A DNA stretch of 59,822 bases, from positions 1 through 59,822 of the forward strand of contig JAJJLU010000379.1 in the NCBI GenBank assembly GCA_023807065.1, written 5' to 3'. Source of the DNA: Isotricha intestinalis. Lineage: Eukaryota > Ciliophora > Litostomatea > Vestibuliferida > Isotrichidae. The notes under the pieces were generated by a model. That model was given only the letters and a program-made list of their open reading frames with translations. It did not search any database and was not told the DNA's origin. The position numbers were made by a program, and so were the translations under genes. This document shows, one piece after another, positions 9,540 to 19,190 of the stretch (position 1 is its first letter; every line of letters begins with the position of its first letter).

Positions 9540-12381
9540 ATGGATAATTTGAATATGAACAATGAAATAAAAGCTCAATCAGATTACACCAAATTAAATT
9601 ATAATATAGTAAAAATTATATAATAATCAAATATAGATGAATAAATTATCTCTTTTTTTTAAATCAATAAATAAATATGGATTATATTTTATTGAAAAAA
9701 CAAAAAAACCTTTTGAAGAATATAATGCAGAAATTAAAAAATGTGTTCATTCATCATCAATAATAATAGCATATAATGAATTTAAAAATTCAACAAATAA
9801 ATTTTTTGATGATTTAAAATTACTTTTAGAAAAATTTAATAGTGAATTATCAGAACCTTTAGATTTATTTTTAAATGAATTAAATAATAAAAATAATGAA
9901 TTTTTAACAGATTTAAATAGATTAAATACAATTGTACAAGATAATAAACTAAAAGTAGAAAAATCAAAAAATAATTATTTTAATGCTTCAAAAGAAGCAA
10001 GTGAACAAGAACAAAAAATTAATAAATTAAAAGAATCAAAAACTACAAAAGAAGAAACTTTAAAATATCAAAATGAACTTTTAACAAAATATAAAAATAA
10101 TTCAATCAACGCTGAACAAATTTATAAAAAAGATTTAAAAAATTTAAATAAATGTTTAGAAGAAGGAGAAGAAAAATATCAAATTATTTTAGATAATTTA
10201 GAAAATGAAGAAACTTCAAGATTAAAATATTTTACTACTATAACGGATAATTACTCTAATTTAATTAAAGAAAATTCAGTTATTAAAAATAATTATGCTG
10301 ATAAAGTAAAAAAATTAGGAAATAATATTAATTTAAAAAGAGATATTAAAATTTATAACAATAGTTTAGATTTTAAAAATGAAAATAAAATTAGATTTCC
10401 AATTGAACAATTTTTAAATTATGAAATTTTTAAAAAATCTGATTTAAAAGAAAAAAATAAATTATCTTTTTTACAATTAGAATCATCAGAAAAAATAGTA
10501 GGTTCAGGTAAAAATAAATCTTTAGATAATTTAGAAATTATTCAAATTCAAAATGAAGAAATTAAAAATAAAGATCAAACTCTAGAAAAAATTGTAGAAA
10601 AATTAATGAATGAAGAACAAATATTAATAAATGATGATTTAACTTATATAATAAATCAAATAGAATTAAATAAAAATAATTCAATTTTATTTATAAAATA
10701 TTTATCTATTTTTTATAAAGATAATTGTTTTGTTAAAATAAAAAGTTTAGATAATTTACATCATTTATCCAATTTATTATCAATTATAATAAATAATACA
10801 AAAACTTTAAAAGAAATATTATATTTAAATTTTATTATTATTTATATTGCTGAAAAAACAGTTTATTTAAATCCTGATAATATATTTAATAAATGTTATT
10901 TAACTAAATTACTTTCAAAAAATAAAATTTTTTCTCAAAAAAATTTTTGGATAGAATTATTAGATTTAAAAATTTCATATGTTGCAGATTTTAAAGTAAA
11001 AAAAGAATTAGAAAAAAAAAATTCAAATAACGAAAATTCAAGTGTCTTTTTTAGTATAAAAAATATTTTTGGAGGGGGAAAAATAAAAGAAAATAAAAAA
11101 ATAGAAAATGAAATAGTATATAGACAATTATACGAAAAAAAATTACCAATTTATACTGTTGAAGTTTTAGAAGATTTTATTCAACATTTTTCAAATTTTA
11201 ATTTTGATGTGAGCCAATCTATAGAATTAATAAATGAATTTTCTTCAAAATATAAATTTGATAATTCTTATGTTAATTATTTTATGGCTGAATTAAATTC
11301 TAATACTTATACTATTAAAAATCAAAATGATAGTTTAATTGATATTGAAAAAAAAATAGATTATCAAACTTTATTTTTTAATACTGATAATCTAAAAAAT
11401 AAAGTTTTTTCAGATAATAAATTAAAATCTTTATTATATTCAATTAAATATATGAATATAAAAGAATTACCAAATATTATATCTTTAAATAAACTATATA
11501 ATGAAAAATTAAAGAGATTTATATATAAAAATATATTATTAAAATATCATGATATGAGTATAGAAAATCATATAAAAATATGGAAATTACTTTTAAATTA
11601 TAATAAATTAAAAGAAAAATATGATTATAAGAAAATAAAAGAAGAAATAGAAAAAAATCCCAATTTAGTAGAATCAAAAGAAATAATAAATTTAGATGTT
11701 ATAAGAACATATTTTAAAAAAGATAGACAATTAAATAGAGAAAAAACGTCAAATATTTTAAAAGTTGCATGTAAAGAAACACCTTCGATAAATTATTGTC
11801 AAGGAATGAATTATATTGTTGCTTTTTTATTAAGTATCACAGAAGATGAAGAAGATTCATTTTATTTATTTTTATCTCTATTAATTTATACTGATTATGG
11901 TTCTTTATTTTCAGAAGATTTAGAAAAGCTAAAAAAATATTTTTATGTTTTTGAAAGATTAATAAATATTTTTTTACCTGAATTATATTCTTATTTTTTA
12001 GATAATAATATTAATGTTTCTTATTTTATTTCTCCTTGGTTTATTACTTTATTTACTGATGCTTTTCCTCATATTTCAAATTTATCAGAACCTAAAATTA
12101 TTATGAGAATTTGGGATTTATTTATTTTTAATGGATGGAATTCTATTATTAAAATTGGTATTTCAATAATTAAACATTTTGAATCTAAATTATTAAATTT
12201 AACTTTTGAAACTCTTTTAAGATTTTTAATTAATGATATTATTAAATCCGATTTTTTTGAGAATGAATCTTTTGATAATTTAACTTTTATAACTTATAAT
12301 TTTAAAATTGAAGCTGGGTTAATTAAAAATTTAGAAAACGAATATGAAATTAAAAAAAAAATGAATCCCATTGGGGATTAA
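9540..12381 (+). CDS. F-BAR + TBC domain protein, putative Rab GTPase-activating protein
   Basis: Exon 1 (9540-9608) encodes 23 residues; after a 28-nt intron exon 2 runs from 9637, giving 937 aa. Residues about 30-260 form an F-BAR-like helical bundle: FEEYNAEIKKC, LKLLLEKFNSEL, then long charged helices. The middle (about 340-680) is helical and unassigned. Residues about 710-915 form a TBC domain with the catalytic Arg motif INLDVIRTYF (IxxDxxR), the Gln finger NYCQGMNYI, SPWFITLFTDAFP and RIWDLFIFNGW. By family knowledge TBC proteins stimulate GTP hydrolysis by Rabs with both Arg and Gln fingers, both present here. F-BAR domains bind curved membrane. The combination suggests a Rab-GAP targeted to curved membranes such as endocytic or contractile-vacuole tubules (inference). 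Confidence 0.85.
9609..9636 (+). other. Intron, 28 nt
   Basis: Runs from GTAAAAATTA to AAATATAG and falls exactly between codons, so the downstream ATG becomes an internal Met. It contains in-frame TAA codons, so retention would truncate the protein. Confidence 0.75.
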
Positions 12382-12601
12382 TTATTTCTTTTTTTGATAT
12401 CATTAGTTTAAAAGCATTTTAAATGTATTTTTTAAATATTTGTTTAAAAAAATTTATTTTATCAAATTCTTAATTTATAATTTATATGATTGATCTTATA
12501 AAATAATTTATATTTGAGAAAAGTATAAAAAATAAAGTATTGATAAAAAAAATCCAAATTAAATTTTAAATTATATACATTTTTTTTATTATTTTAATAT
12601 A

Positions 12602-14956
12602 TTATTCAATTAATTTTTTCATAGAATCAATAGCAAGACTTCTATCTTTATTTTCATCATATAATTTTAAAATATTGAATATTTTTTTATTTTTTGAATT
12701 AAACATCTGTATTAAATTATCTTTTTCAGAATGATTAAATTTAGATTTATTGATTAATGAATAAAACAAAATTTTGTAATTTTCAGTTAATAAACCAATA
12801 ATATTTAAAGTTTCAATAAATTCATGATGATCTTTAGTAACAGCGTAAACTTCAAAAGCAGAAATTAAACCAGCATCATCTTCATTAATTTTTTTATCAA
12901 TTATATTATAAACTTTTTCATCAATACAATTTTCTTGAAATAATAAAGAAATAATTTCTTTTTGTTTAACTAAAACATTTTGTGATTTTAATATATTTGT
13001 ATTCATTAATAAATATAATTTATCTTTACTTGCTTTTAACGCTTCAGGTGTTTTTGAATTATCTTGAATATTTATTTTTTTTTTGTTTGTTGGTGAATGA
13101 TAATTTTTAAATTCTTTTTTTAGAAATATATTTAATGATTCATTAAATTCATTTATGTCTAAATCTTTTAAATATACATCATATATTGATATTATTATTG
13201 AATTTTTTTTAGAAAATTGTTCTTCTAAAAATGCTATTTCTTCTTGTTTAAAATTTATTATTAATTTTTTGAAATTTTCTGTATATTCTTTATATGAATT
13301 TTGGATATTTAATTCTTTTGAATTTTTGTTTTTTTTGAAATTGTTAATTAAAATTTTTCTTATTTTATCTTCTATTATATTTATGTTGGAATTATTGTTT
13401 TTATATTCTGATATTATTATATTTATTTCTTCATTTTTTTGATTAATTAATTCTTTTATTTTCTCTTTTTCTTCATTTGTTAATTTTATTTTTTGTAAAT
13501 TTTCAAGAAAGTCATTTATCAATAAATCTTCTTTTTCTATTGTTTTATTATCTTCAATTTTATTATCTTCATTTTTTTTTAAAGATTTTTTTTTCTTTTT
13601 TGTAATATTAATTAATTCTTTAATTAAAGATTTAAGAGAATTATTATTTGAAAATTCTTGAAAAGCATTTAAAATAATAGGATCATTATTATCAAATAAA
13701 TTATGTAATACTTTAAATTTTTTTTCTGAAAAATTATTATTTTTCTTAATAGAATAATTAGTTATTTCTTTATCAATAAATTTCATACAATGTTCTTTTA
13801 AAGGTTTATTTGTCTTAATTTTCATTTTTTTATTTTCAGTATAAACTTCCATAATACGTTTATATTCATTATTATTATTATTATAAAAATAATTTAATAA
13901 AATTTTAAAAGGTTCATTCAAATGTTTTTTAATTTTATTAAAAATCTTTTCTTCTTTTTTAATTTTTTTATCAACATTTAAACTTTCAATTTTATTATTA
14001 TTTTTTATTTTTTCATTTTCTCTAATCACATTATCAGGTAAACTATTATGTCTTTTAATATCTTTTTTTTCAGAAGTTTTTTTATGAAGTTTTAACTTTT
14101 CATTTAAATTAGTAAAACTTTCTGATTTTTTTGGTTTAATTATTAATTTATATTTTGATATTTCTTCTTGAAATATTGTTATTAATTCAATTAAATTTCC
14201 ATCTAATTCATATTTATTTAATGATATTTTTATATTTTCATTATCTATTAATTCTTTTAATATTTCATAATCTTCTTTTGAAAAAAAATATTTCATTTTT
14301 TCTATTATTACTTCTTTTTCATTTACTGAATCTTTTTTATTTAATTTTTTATTTGAAATAAATATTTGTTTTTTTATTCTATTGTCATAAAATAAATTCA
14401 ATAATATGATAAATTTTTCATTGGAAATTTTTCCATTTAAAAAAAACTTAAATTGAGTTATTAATTCTTTATTCTGTTCTTTCATCATTTTATTCAATTC
14501 AAAAAATTTGTTTTCATCAATTTGCTTATTAGATAAATATTGTAATAAAAGAGAAGAAAATTTCTGAATTTCAATTTGACTTAATTCATTCATTGAAAAA
14601 GTTTTTTTATGAAATTTACTTTTTTTATTAAAATAATTTTGAATAATTAAATCAGAACTAGTAAAATTTTCAGTATTTATCCTATGATATTTTTTTTCAT
14701 ATAAGGAATGAGTTCCATTTCTAAAAACTAATTCATAGTAAATATCATCATTAACTTTAAATAAATTTATATTTTTAGTTAAAGCTGATAATGTGAAATA
14801 ATTTCCTTTTGAATCTTTTATTCCTTTTATTCTTGATGATGGTATATTTGAAATTTTTGATAATAATTCTTTAAGTTCTGTTTCATTATCTGGAATTGTA
14901 ATATTTACATATTCATTTGATGGAATATGAAGCTTTATCATTCTAGTATAATTCAT
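12602..14956 (-). CDS. Repeat protein with ubiquitin-like N-terminus
   Basis: A 784-aa, highly charged protein. Residues 1-80 look like a beta-grasp or ubiquitin-like fold (MIKLHIPSNEYVNITIPD, then SSRIKGIKDSKGNYF). The remainder carries about eight divergent helical repeats of roughly 45-70 aa, clearest at about 410-455 (LFDNNDPIILNAFQEF), 565-615 (IISIYDVYLKDLD), 680-735 (DDAGLISAFEVYAVTKD) and 738-783 (IFNILKLYDENKD). The shared core is hydrophobic pair-x-AF-x-VY-x4-D-x-(E/D)-hydrophobic, preceded by an acidic 'F/D-x-N/K' turn. The pattern resembles degenerate EF-hand pairs but lacks the DxDxDG loop. I cannot name a family. It heads a tandem minus-strand series. Confidence 0.75.
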   Translation of the reverse strand: MNYTRMIKLHIPSNEYVNITIPDNETELKELLSKISNIPSSRIKGIKDSKGNYFTLSALTKNINLFKVNDDIYYELVFRNGTHSLYEKKYHRINTENFTSSDLIIQNYFNKKSKFHKKTFSMNELSQIEIQKFSSLLLQYLSNKQIDENKFFELNKMMKEQNKELITQFKFFLNGKISNEKFIILLNLFYDNRIKKQIFISNKKLNKKDSVNEKEVIIEKMKYFFSKEDYEILKELIDNENIKISLNKYELDGNLIELITIFQEEISKYKLIIKPKKSESFTNLNEKLKLHKKTSEKKDIKRHNSLPDNVIRENEKIKNNNKIESLNVDKKIKKEEKIFNKIKKHLNEPFKILLNYFYNNNNNEYKRIMEVYTENKKMKIKTNKPLKEHCMKFIDKEITNYSIKKNNNFSEKKFKVLHNLFDNNDPIILNAFQEFSNNNSLKSLIKELINITKKKKKSLKKNEDNKIEDNKTIEKEDLLINDFLENLQKIKLTNEEKEKIKELINQKNEEINIIISEYKNNNSNINIIEDKIRKILINNFKKNKNSKELNIQNSYKEYTENFKKLIINFKQEEIAFLEEQFSKKNSIIISIYDVYLKDLDINEFNESLNIFLKKEFKNYHSPTNKKKINIQDNSKTPEALKASKDKLYLLMNTNILKSQNVLVKQKEIISLLFQENCIDEKVYNIIDKKINEDDAGLISAFEVYAVTKDHHEFIETLNIIGLLTENYKILFYSLINKSKFNHSEKDNLIQMFNSKNKKIFNILKLYDENKDRSLAIDSMKKLIE

Positions 14957-15170
14957 ATTTATTAAAATTTAAAACATATAGTTTTTGGAATAAAAAAAAT
15001 TTATTTAAGGTTTAAAAATATTGATTTTTAAGATAATAAATAATTAAATAATATAATTAATATAAATTAAATAAATTATTTAGGTAAATCTAAATTAATT
15101 ATTTTAAATAATGCTCTATACATATAATTCTTATTTATATAATTTACTTTTTTTATAATATATATTTTTA

Positions 15171-16403
15171 TTAGTTGTCATTTGGAATAAAATAATTAAT
15201 AATAGATACCCACTTAATAATAATTTCTTCTTTTTCAGAAGCAAAAATTTCAAATTTTTCTTCTTTTAAATATATCAAAAAATATTTTTTATTTTTTTTA
15301 TTTTTTTTTTTTTCAATTTTATTTTTATTATCAAAATCAATATAACATGCTTTTTTCATATCTTCATATTTAATAATTTCCATTGGATTTTGAAGGGTAA
15401 TATATTTTTCTTTAGAATTATAAATTCTAAATTCACTTTTAGTAGTTGAACAAAATCTATTTAAACATTGTTTATTAATACAATCTGAAAAATGAATTTT
15501 CATTAAATCACTATAAAAAAAAGCATCATCCATAAAATTATTTACTAATTTCACAGAATCAAATAATTTATTTATATCATATTTAAAAATTGGATTTACA
15601 AAAATTAAATGATATTTTTCAAAAAATTGTTTACAGATTATATTATTAAAACAATATTCTTCATTTAAAATATTATTATTTTCTAATTCTTTTAAATTAT
15701 AATGAAAACTCATTCTTTTTCTTCTTGGACTTAATTTGATAGAAACATATTCTTTAGGTACTATATTTAATTTTTTACTTGATTGAAGCTGTATTAAACT
15801 ATTTTTTAGTGAATTTTTTGTTAAATTATAAGTTCTTTTTGATGACATACTTTGATCATTTATCGAATTATTGTCTTTTAATAAATTCTTTCCATGATAA
15901 ATATTATCTATTGATTTTCTTATTTTATTTATATTATTAATTTTAAAATTATTATTAAAATTTTTCCTTAAAAAATCCTTTGATTCTATTTTTGTAAATG
16001 TCATTTTTTGAGTTTGGGTTGTTAAATCTTCTATTTTATTTATATCATCATCATTATTATTTATATTTCTACTTTTATTTTGTTTATCTGAAAAAAAAGA
16101 GGATTCATTTTTAATGGAAATTTCATTTATAAGATCACTTTCATTTTCTTCTTTAATAATATTTAAATCTTTTTCTTTCTCATTTTCATTTTCATTTACT
16201 TTTTCATTTTCATCTAAACTTATATTAATTTTATTACTAAAAAGAATAGGTAAGTCTACATCAGGATGAACTATATCATTATTATTATTATTATCATTGA
16301 ATAAACATTCTTTTTTTTGAATATTTGAATTGATTGGTAAATTCATTTCTTCTTCCATTCTTTTGTCATTACATCTACATTTACATTGTTGGACTGTTCC
16401 CAT
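15171..16403 (-). CDS. PH-like protein with N-terminal lipidation motif
   Basis: A 410-aa protein starting MGTVQQCKCRCN: Gly2 for N-myristoylation followed by Cys7, Cys9 and Cys11, ideal for palmitoylation. This predicts stable anchoring to a membrane. Residues 15-270 are acidic, Ser/Asn-rich and disordered. Residues about 315-405 look like a pleckstrin-homology fold: EFRIYNSKEKYITL, a basic lysine-rich loop, FLIYLKEEKFEIFA and a final helix with the near-invariant Trp (EEIIIKWVSIINYF). PH folds bind phosphoinositides or proteins; specific residues for PIP binding cannot be judged. Likely a cortical or ciliary-membrane adaptor (inference). Confidence 0.72.
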   Translation of the reverse strand: MGTVQQCKCRCNDKRMEEEMNLPINSNIQKKECLFNDNNNNNDIVHPDVDLPILFSNKINISLDENEKVNENENEKEKDLNIIKEENESDLINEISIKNESSFFSDKQNKSRNINNNDDDINKIEDLTTQTQKMTFTKIESKDFLRKNFNNNFKINNINKIRKSIDNIYHGKNLLKDNNSINDQSMSSKRTYNLTKNSLKNSLIQLQSSKKLNIVPKEYVSIKLSPRRKRMSFHYNLKELENNNILNEEYCFNNIICKQFFEKYHLIFVNPIFKYDINKLFDSVKLVNNFMDDAFFYSDLMKIHFSDCINKQCLNRFCSTTKSEFRIYNSKEKYITLQNPMEIIKYEDMKKACYIDFDNKNKIEKKKNKKNKKYFLIYLKEEKFEIFASEKEEIIIKWVSIINYFIPNDN

Positions 16404-16644
16404 GTTATTGTTTTAATTTATTAGAAATTAATTAATAAATAAAGAATTTATTTAGATAATATTATTAAAAAATTTAAAATATATATAAATCAAAAAAGTA
16501 AAATACTTTTATTATTTTACTAATAAAAAAAATATTAAAATATATAAATTTATTTATTTTTGATTTTAGATTTCATTTTTTTAATTTTTCAAAACATTTT
16601 CTTATCATTCATTCTTTTATTGAATATAGTTAAATAAAAATTAC

Positions 16645-18408
16645 TTAAACTATTAAATCTACAAAATTAGTGTTTTTATTTTTATATTTTTCATTTTTGA
16701 AAATTTCCTTATTTATAAATTTGCAAAGTTTCTCAATTTTTTCCTTAGTATGATTAATTAAAGAATAATTATTTTTATTTGTTAAAGAATCAGATTCTTT
16801 TTTTAAAAAATTTAAGAATTGTTTAGTATCATCTGAAGCAATAGGAAAAGCTTTAAATATTAAAAAAACACCTCTTACAAATTTATTGACATTTTCTTCA
16901 GAATCAAATAAATTTTTTAAATCAATGGTTCTTTGAAAGATAAAGAAAAAATCTTTTGCTTTTGTGAAAAATTCTTTTAAAGGATATTTATTAATCCAAT
17001 ATCCAAACAAAATAAAACTATTTAAAAATCTAGTATGATCTTTAATATATTCATTAAATATTTTTTCAAAATATTTACTACTCATATGTCCTGATTCAAC
17101 ATTATTAATAATAAATTCTATTAATTCTTCATCAAATAATTTATTATTAGATATTAAAGAAACAAAAATTATATCATAATGAAGAAAAATATCATTTAAT
17201 AAGTGAAGTAAATCTGTTTTAAATAAAGGATAAATTTTCTCATGCTCTTTTTTTATTTTAAATGTTAATATTACTAATTTTGTATGAAATAAAACAACAT
17301 TTTTTAATAATTTATTATTATCAGATTCAATTAAATCACCATATTTTTTTATATCATTTGTGAAAATAATATATAATGTGATTAAACATTTTATAAAAAT
17401 ACAATATGTATTATTATTTTTTTTATAATTATCAGATATATTTAAATATATTGTTTCAAAATCATAAAAATTAAATTGTATTTCACTGTTTTTTGATAAA
17501 ATTTTTAATGTAGAAATTGCTACTTTATAAGGATTATTATAATAAATTTTATTCCATTCTTCGACTGTGAAATTTGTATTTAAAAAAAATTGATCTAATA
17601 AATCTACTTGATTTAAATAAACTAAATTTGAATATAAGTTATAATTATCAATATTATAATCAGTAAAAAATTGATTTAAAGAACTTAAAAATAAAACAAA
17701 CATATTTTCAAGTTCTATATTTTGTAATTTTTTATTTAAAAATAAATCATAATATAAATAAATTAAATCAAATTTACAATAATATAATTCTTGAAATATT
17801 TCAACATCATCACTTAAATTATTTTGAATAGAACTTCTTTTAAAAATATAATATAAAATTACAACCAAATGAATTGAATCATTTCTGTTTTTTTCTATTA
17901 AATGAGAAATTTCTTCAATAGTGAAAAAACTTAATTCTTTAACGGTTTTTTTAATTGATTGTAAGGATAAATTTAATAATGAATGATCAAAAAATTCAAA
18001 TAATAAAATTTGAATTACTTCTTTTAAACTTAATATAAAATCTTTACTCTTAAATTTACAACAAAAGCATATTATTGAATAAATAATCCTCATAAATTCA
18101 GAATTTTGAGTATTAATACTTTGAAATAAAATTTTATTAAAACTAACGTCAATGTTTACTTCATTGAAAATATTTTGTACATTTTCTTTAAAAATTAAAT
18201 TTAAATTTGAATTTTTAATATCTCTGTTTTCAAGAATATTTCTTATTTCATCTGGGTTGAATTCATGTATCAAACCTAAAAAAAATAATTTTATTATTTC
18301 ATTATCATATTCTTCATTATTTGAAAATATCTCATTGAGTGAATTATAATTAAAATTTGTTTCTGTAAACATTTTATCAATTATACAATTAAAAAATGCT
18401 TGTGACAT
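16645..18408 (-). CDS. Hypothetical helical solenoid-like protein
   Basis: 587 aa, almost entirely alternating amphipathic helices rich in Leu, Ile, Phe and Asn, with little low-complexity sequence, which suggests an all-helical HEAT/ARM-like or importin-like solenoid. No signal peptide, membrane span or catalytic motif is visible; hydrophobic stretches such as TYCIFIKCLITLYIIF are flanked by charged helices and look buried rather than membrane-spanning. I do not recognise the family. The C-terminus is a short charged helix. It lies between the PH-like gene and the SRP14-like gene on the same strand. Confidence 0.7.
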   Translation of the reverse strand: MSQAFFNCIIDKMFTETNFNYNSLNEIFSNNEEYDNEIIKLFFLGLIHEFNPDEIRNILENRDIKNSNLNLIFKENVQNIFNEVNIDVSFNKILFQSINTQNSEFMRIIYSIICFCCKFKSKDFILSLKEVIQILLFEFFDHSLLNLSLQSIKKTVKELSFFTIEEISHLIEKNRNDSIHLVVILYYIFKRSSIQNNLSDDVEIFQELYYCKFDLIYLYYDLFLNKKLQNIELENMFVLFLSSLNQFFTDYNIDNYNLYSNLVYLNQVDLLDQFFLNTNFTVEEWNKIYYNNPYKVAISTLKILSKNSEIQFNFYDFETIYLNISDNYKKNNNTYCIFIKCLITLYIIFTNDIKKYGDLIESDNNKLLKNVVLFHTKLVILTFKIKKEHEKIYPLFKTDLLHLLNDIFLHYDIIFVSLISNNKLFDEELIEFIINNVESGHMSSKYFEKIFNEYIKDHTRFLNSFILFGYWINKYPLKEFFTKAKDFFFIFQRTIDLKNLFDSEENVNKFVRGVFLIFKAFPIASDDTKQFLNFLKKESDSLTNKNNYSLINHTKEKIEKLCKFINKEIFKNEKYKNKNTNFVDLIV

Positions 18409-18462
18409 TATAATAGTTCTTTATTAAAAAAATATTTTAAAAAATAATATTTATTTCAATAA

Positions 18463-18698
18463 TTAATTAAATATATTATTATATGAGTTCTTTTGGAGAA
18501 CCATTAATTTATTTGTTGAAATAATACATTTAATACTTTTATTATCTTTAAACAACAATGTATAAACAGTATTATCATTTAATTTTTATTATTTAGAAAT
18601 ACTGTTCCAATTATTTCTTTTTTAAATATTCTTGAACTATTATTTGATAATATAATAAATTTTCGTAGAGCTTCATAAGATGTTATTTTATTTCCCAT
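18463..18698 (-). CDS. SRP14-like small protein, frame interrupted by one base
   Basis: An ATG frame on the minus strand (MGNKITSYEALRKFI ... IIGTVFLNNK) meets TAA early, but a second frame continues directly with DNTVYTLLFKDNKSIKC and IISTNKLMVLQKNSYNNI to a TAA. The change point is a run of five A at about 18580-18590; one extra base there would give a continuous 78-aa protein. The layout resembles SRP14, the Alu-domain subunit of the signal recognition particle: helix, strand ending in GxV, then the LLxxxDxKxxIxxxIS pattern and a final helix. SRP9 is an alternative. No GT-AG intron of the right phase fits, so this is a sequencing or assembly indel, a frameshifting site or an early pseudogene. 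If functional it binds SRP RNA in the cytosol. Confidence 0.5.
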
Positions 18699-18865
18699 TT
18701 TTTATTTAGATATTTCTTATTCTCCAAATATATATTTTTGTATTTAATTTTTTAGTTAATTATAATTGAAAAATTAAATTATTAAAATCAATAATATCAA
18801 TTATTCTTTATAAAAAGTTATTTAATAAGTTATTTTTTATTTTTTTAATCAATAATAAAGAAAAA

Positions 18866-19015
18866 TTATTTATCAAATTTAGCAAGAGGCATTGGTTCAA
18901 ATCTTTTTTTTCCTCCTAAATTCTTTGGTTTACCTAAAAACTTATATTGTGGTTTTTCTTCATTTTTATTCTCATCATTATTTGTTTTTTCTTTTTGTTC
19001 ATTTTTTGAATCCAT
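18866..19015 (-). CDS. Small 49-aa basic/acidic protein
   Basis: A short complete frame with ATG and TAA. The first 20 residues are charged (Glu, Lys, Asn); the C-terminal half KFLGKPKNLGGKKRFEPMP is GC-richer than the flanks and contains Pro, Gly and Phe in a pattern that does not look random. An ATG in A-rich context and spacing to both neighbours (167 bp and 175 bp) fit a genuine small gene. No family recognised; small ribonucleoprotein- or chromatin-associated peptides often look like this, but that is only an impression. Confidence 0.5.
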   Translation of the reverse strand: MDSKNEQKEKTNNDENKNEEKPQYKFLGKPKNLGGKKRFEPMPLAKFDK

Positions 19016-19190
19016 TTTTTATTAAAAAAATACCACATTAAATTTAAATATTTATGATAAATTTTATATATTTTATAATTTATATATAAATCATTGGTTT
19101 TCAAATAAATATAGAGATTTATTTAGAATTAACTTAAGAATAAAAAAATATTATTATTAATTTAATTGAAATTTCACATTTTAAAAAAGT

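Noticed and set aside
16645..18408. Membrane protein call for the 587-aa protein
   Set aside because: Hydrophobic stretches are short and mixed with charges, more like buried helices of a solenoid.
18463..18698. An intron repairing the SRP14-like frame
   Set aside because: All GT..AG pairs in the gap have length 0 or 1 mod 3, whereas 2 mod 3 is required.
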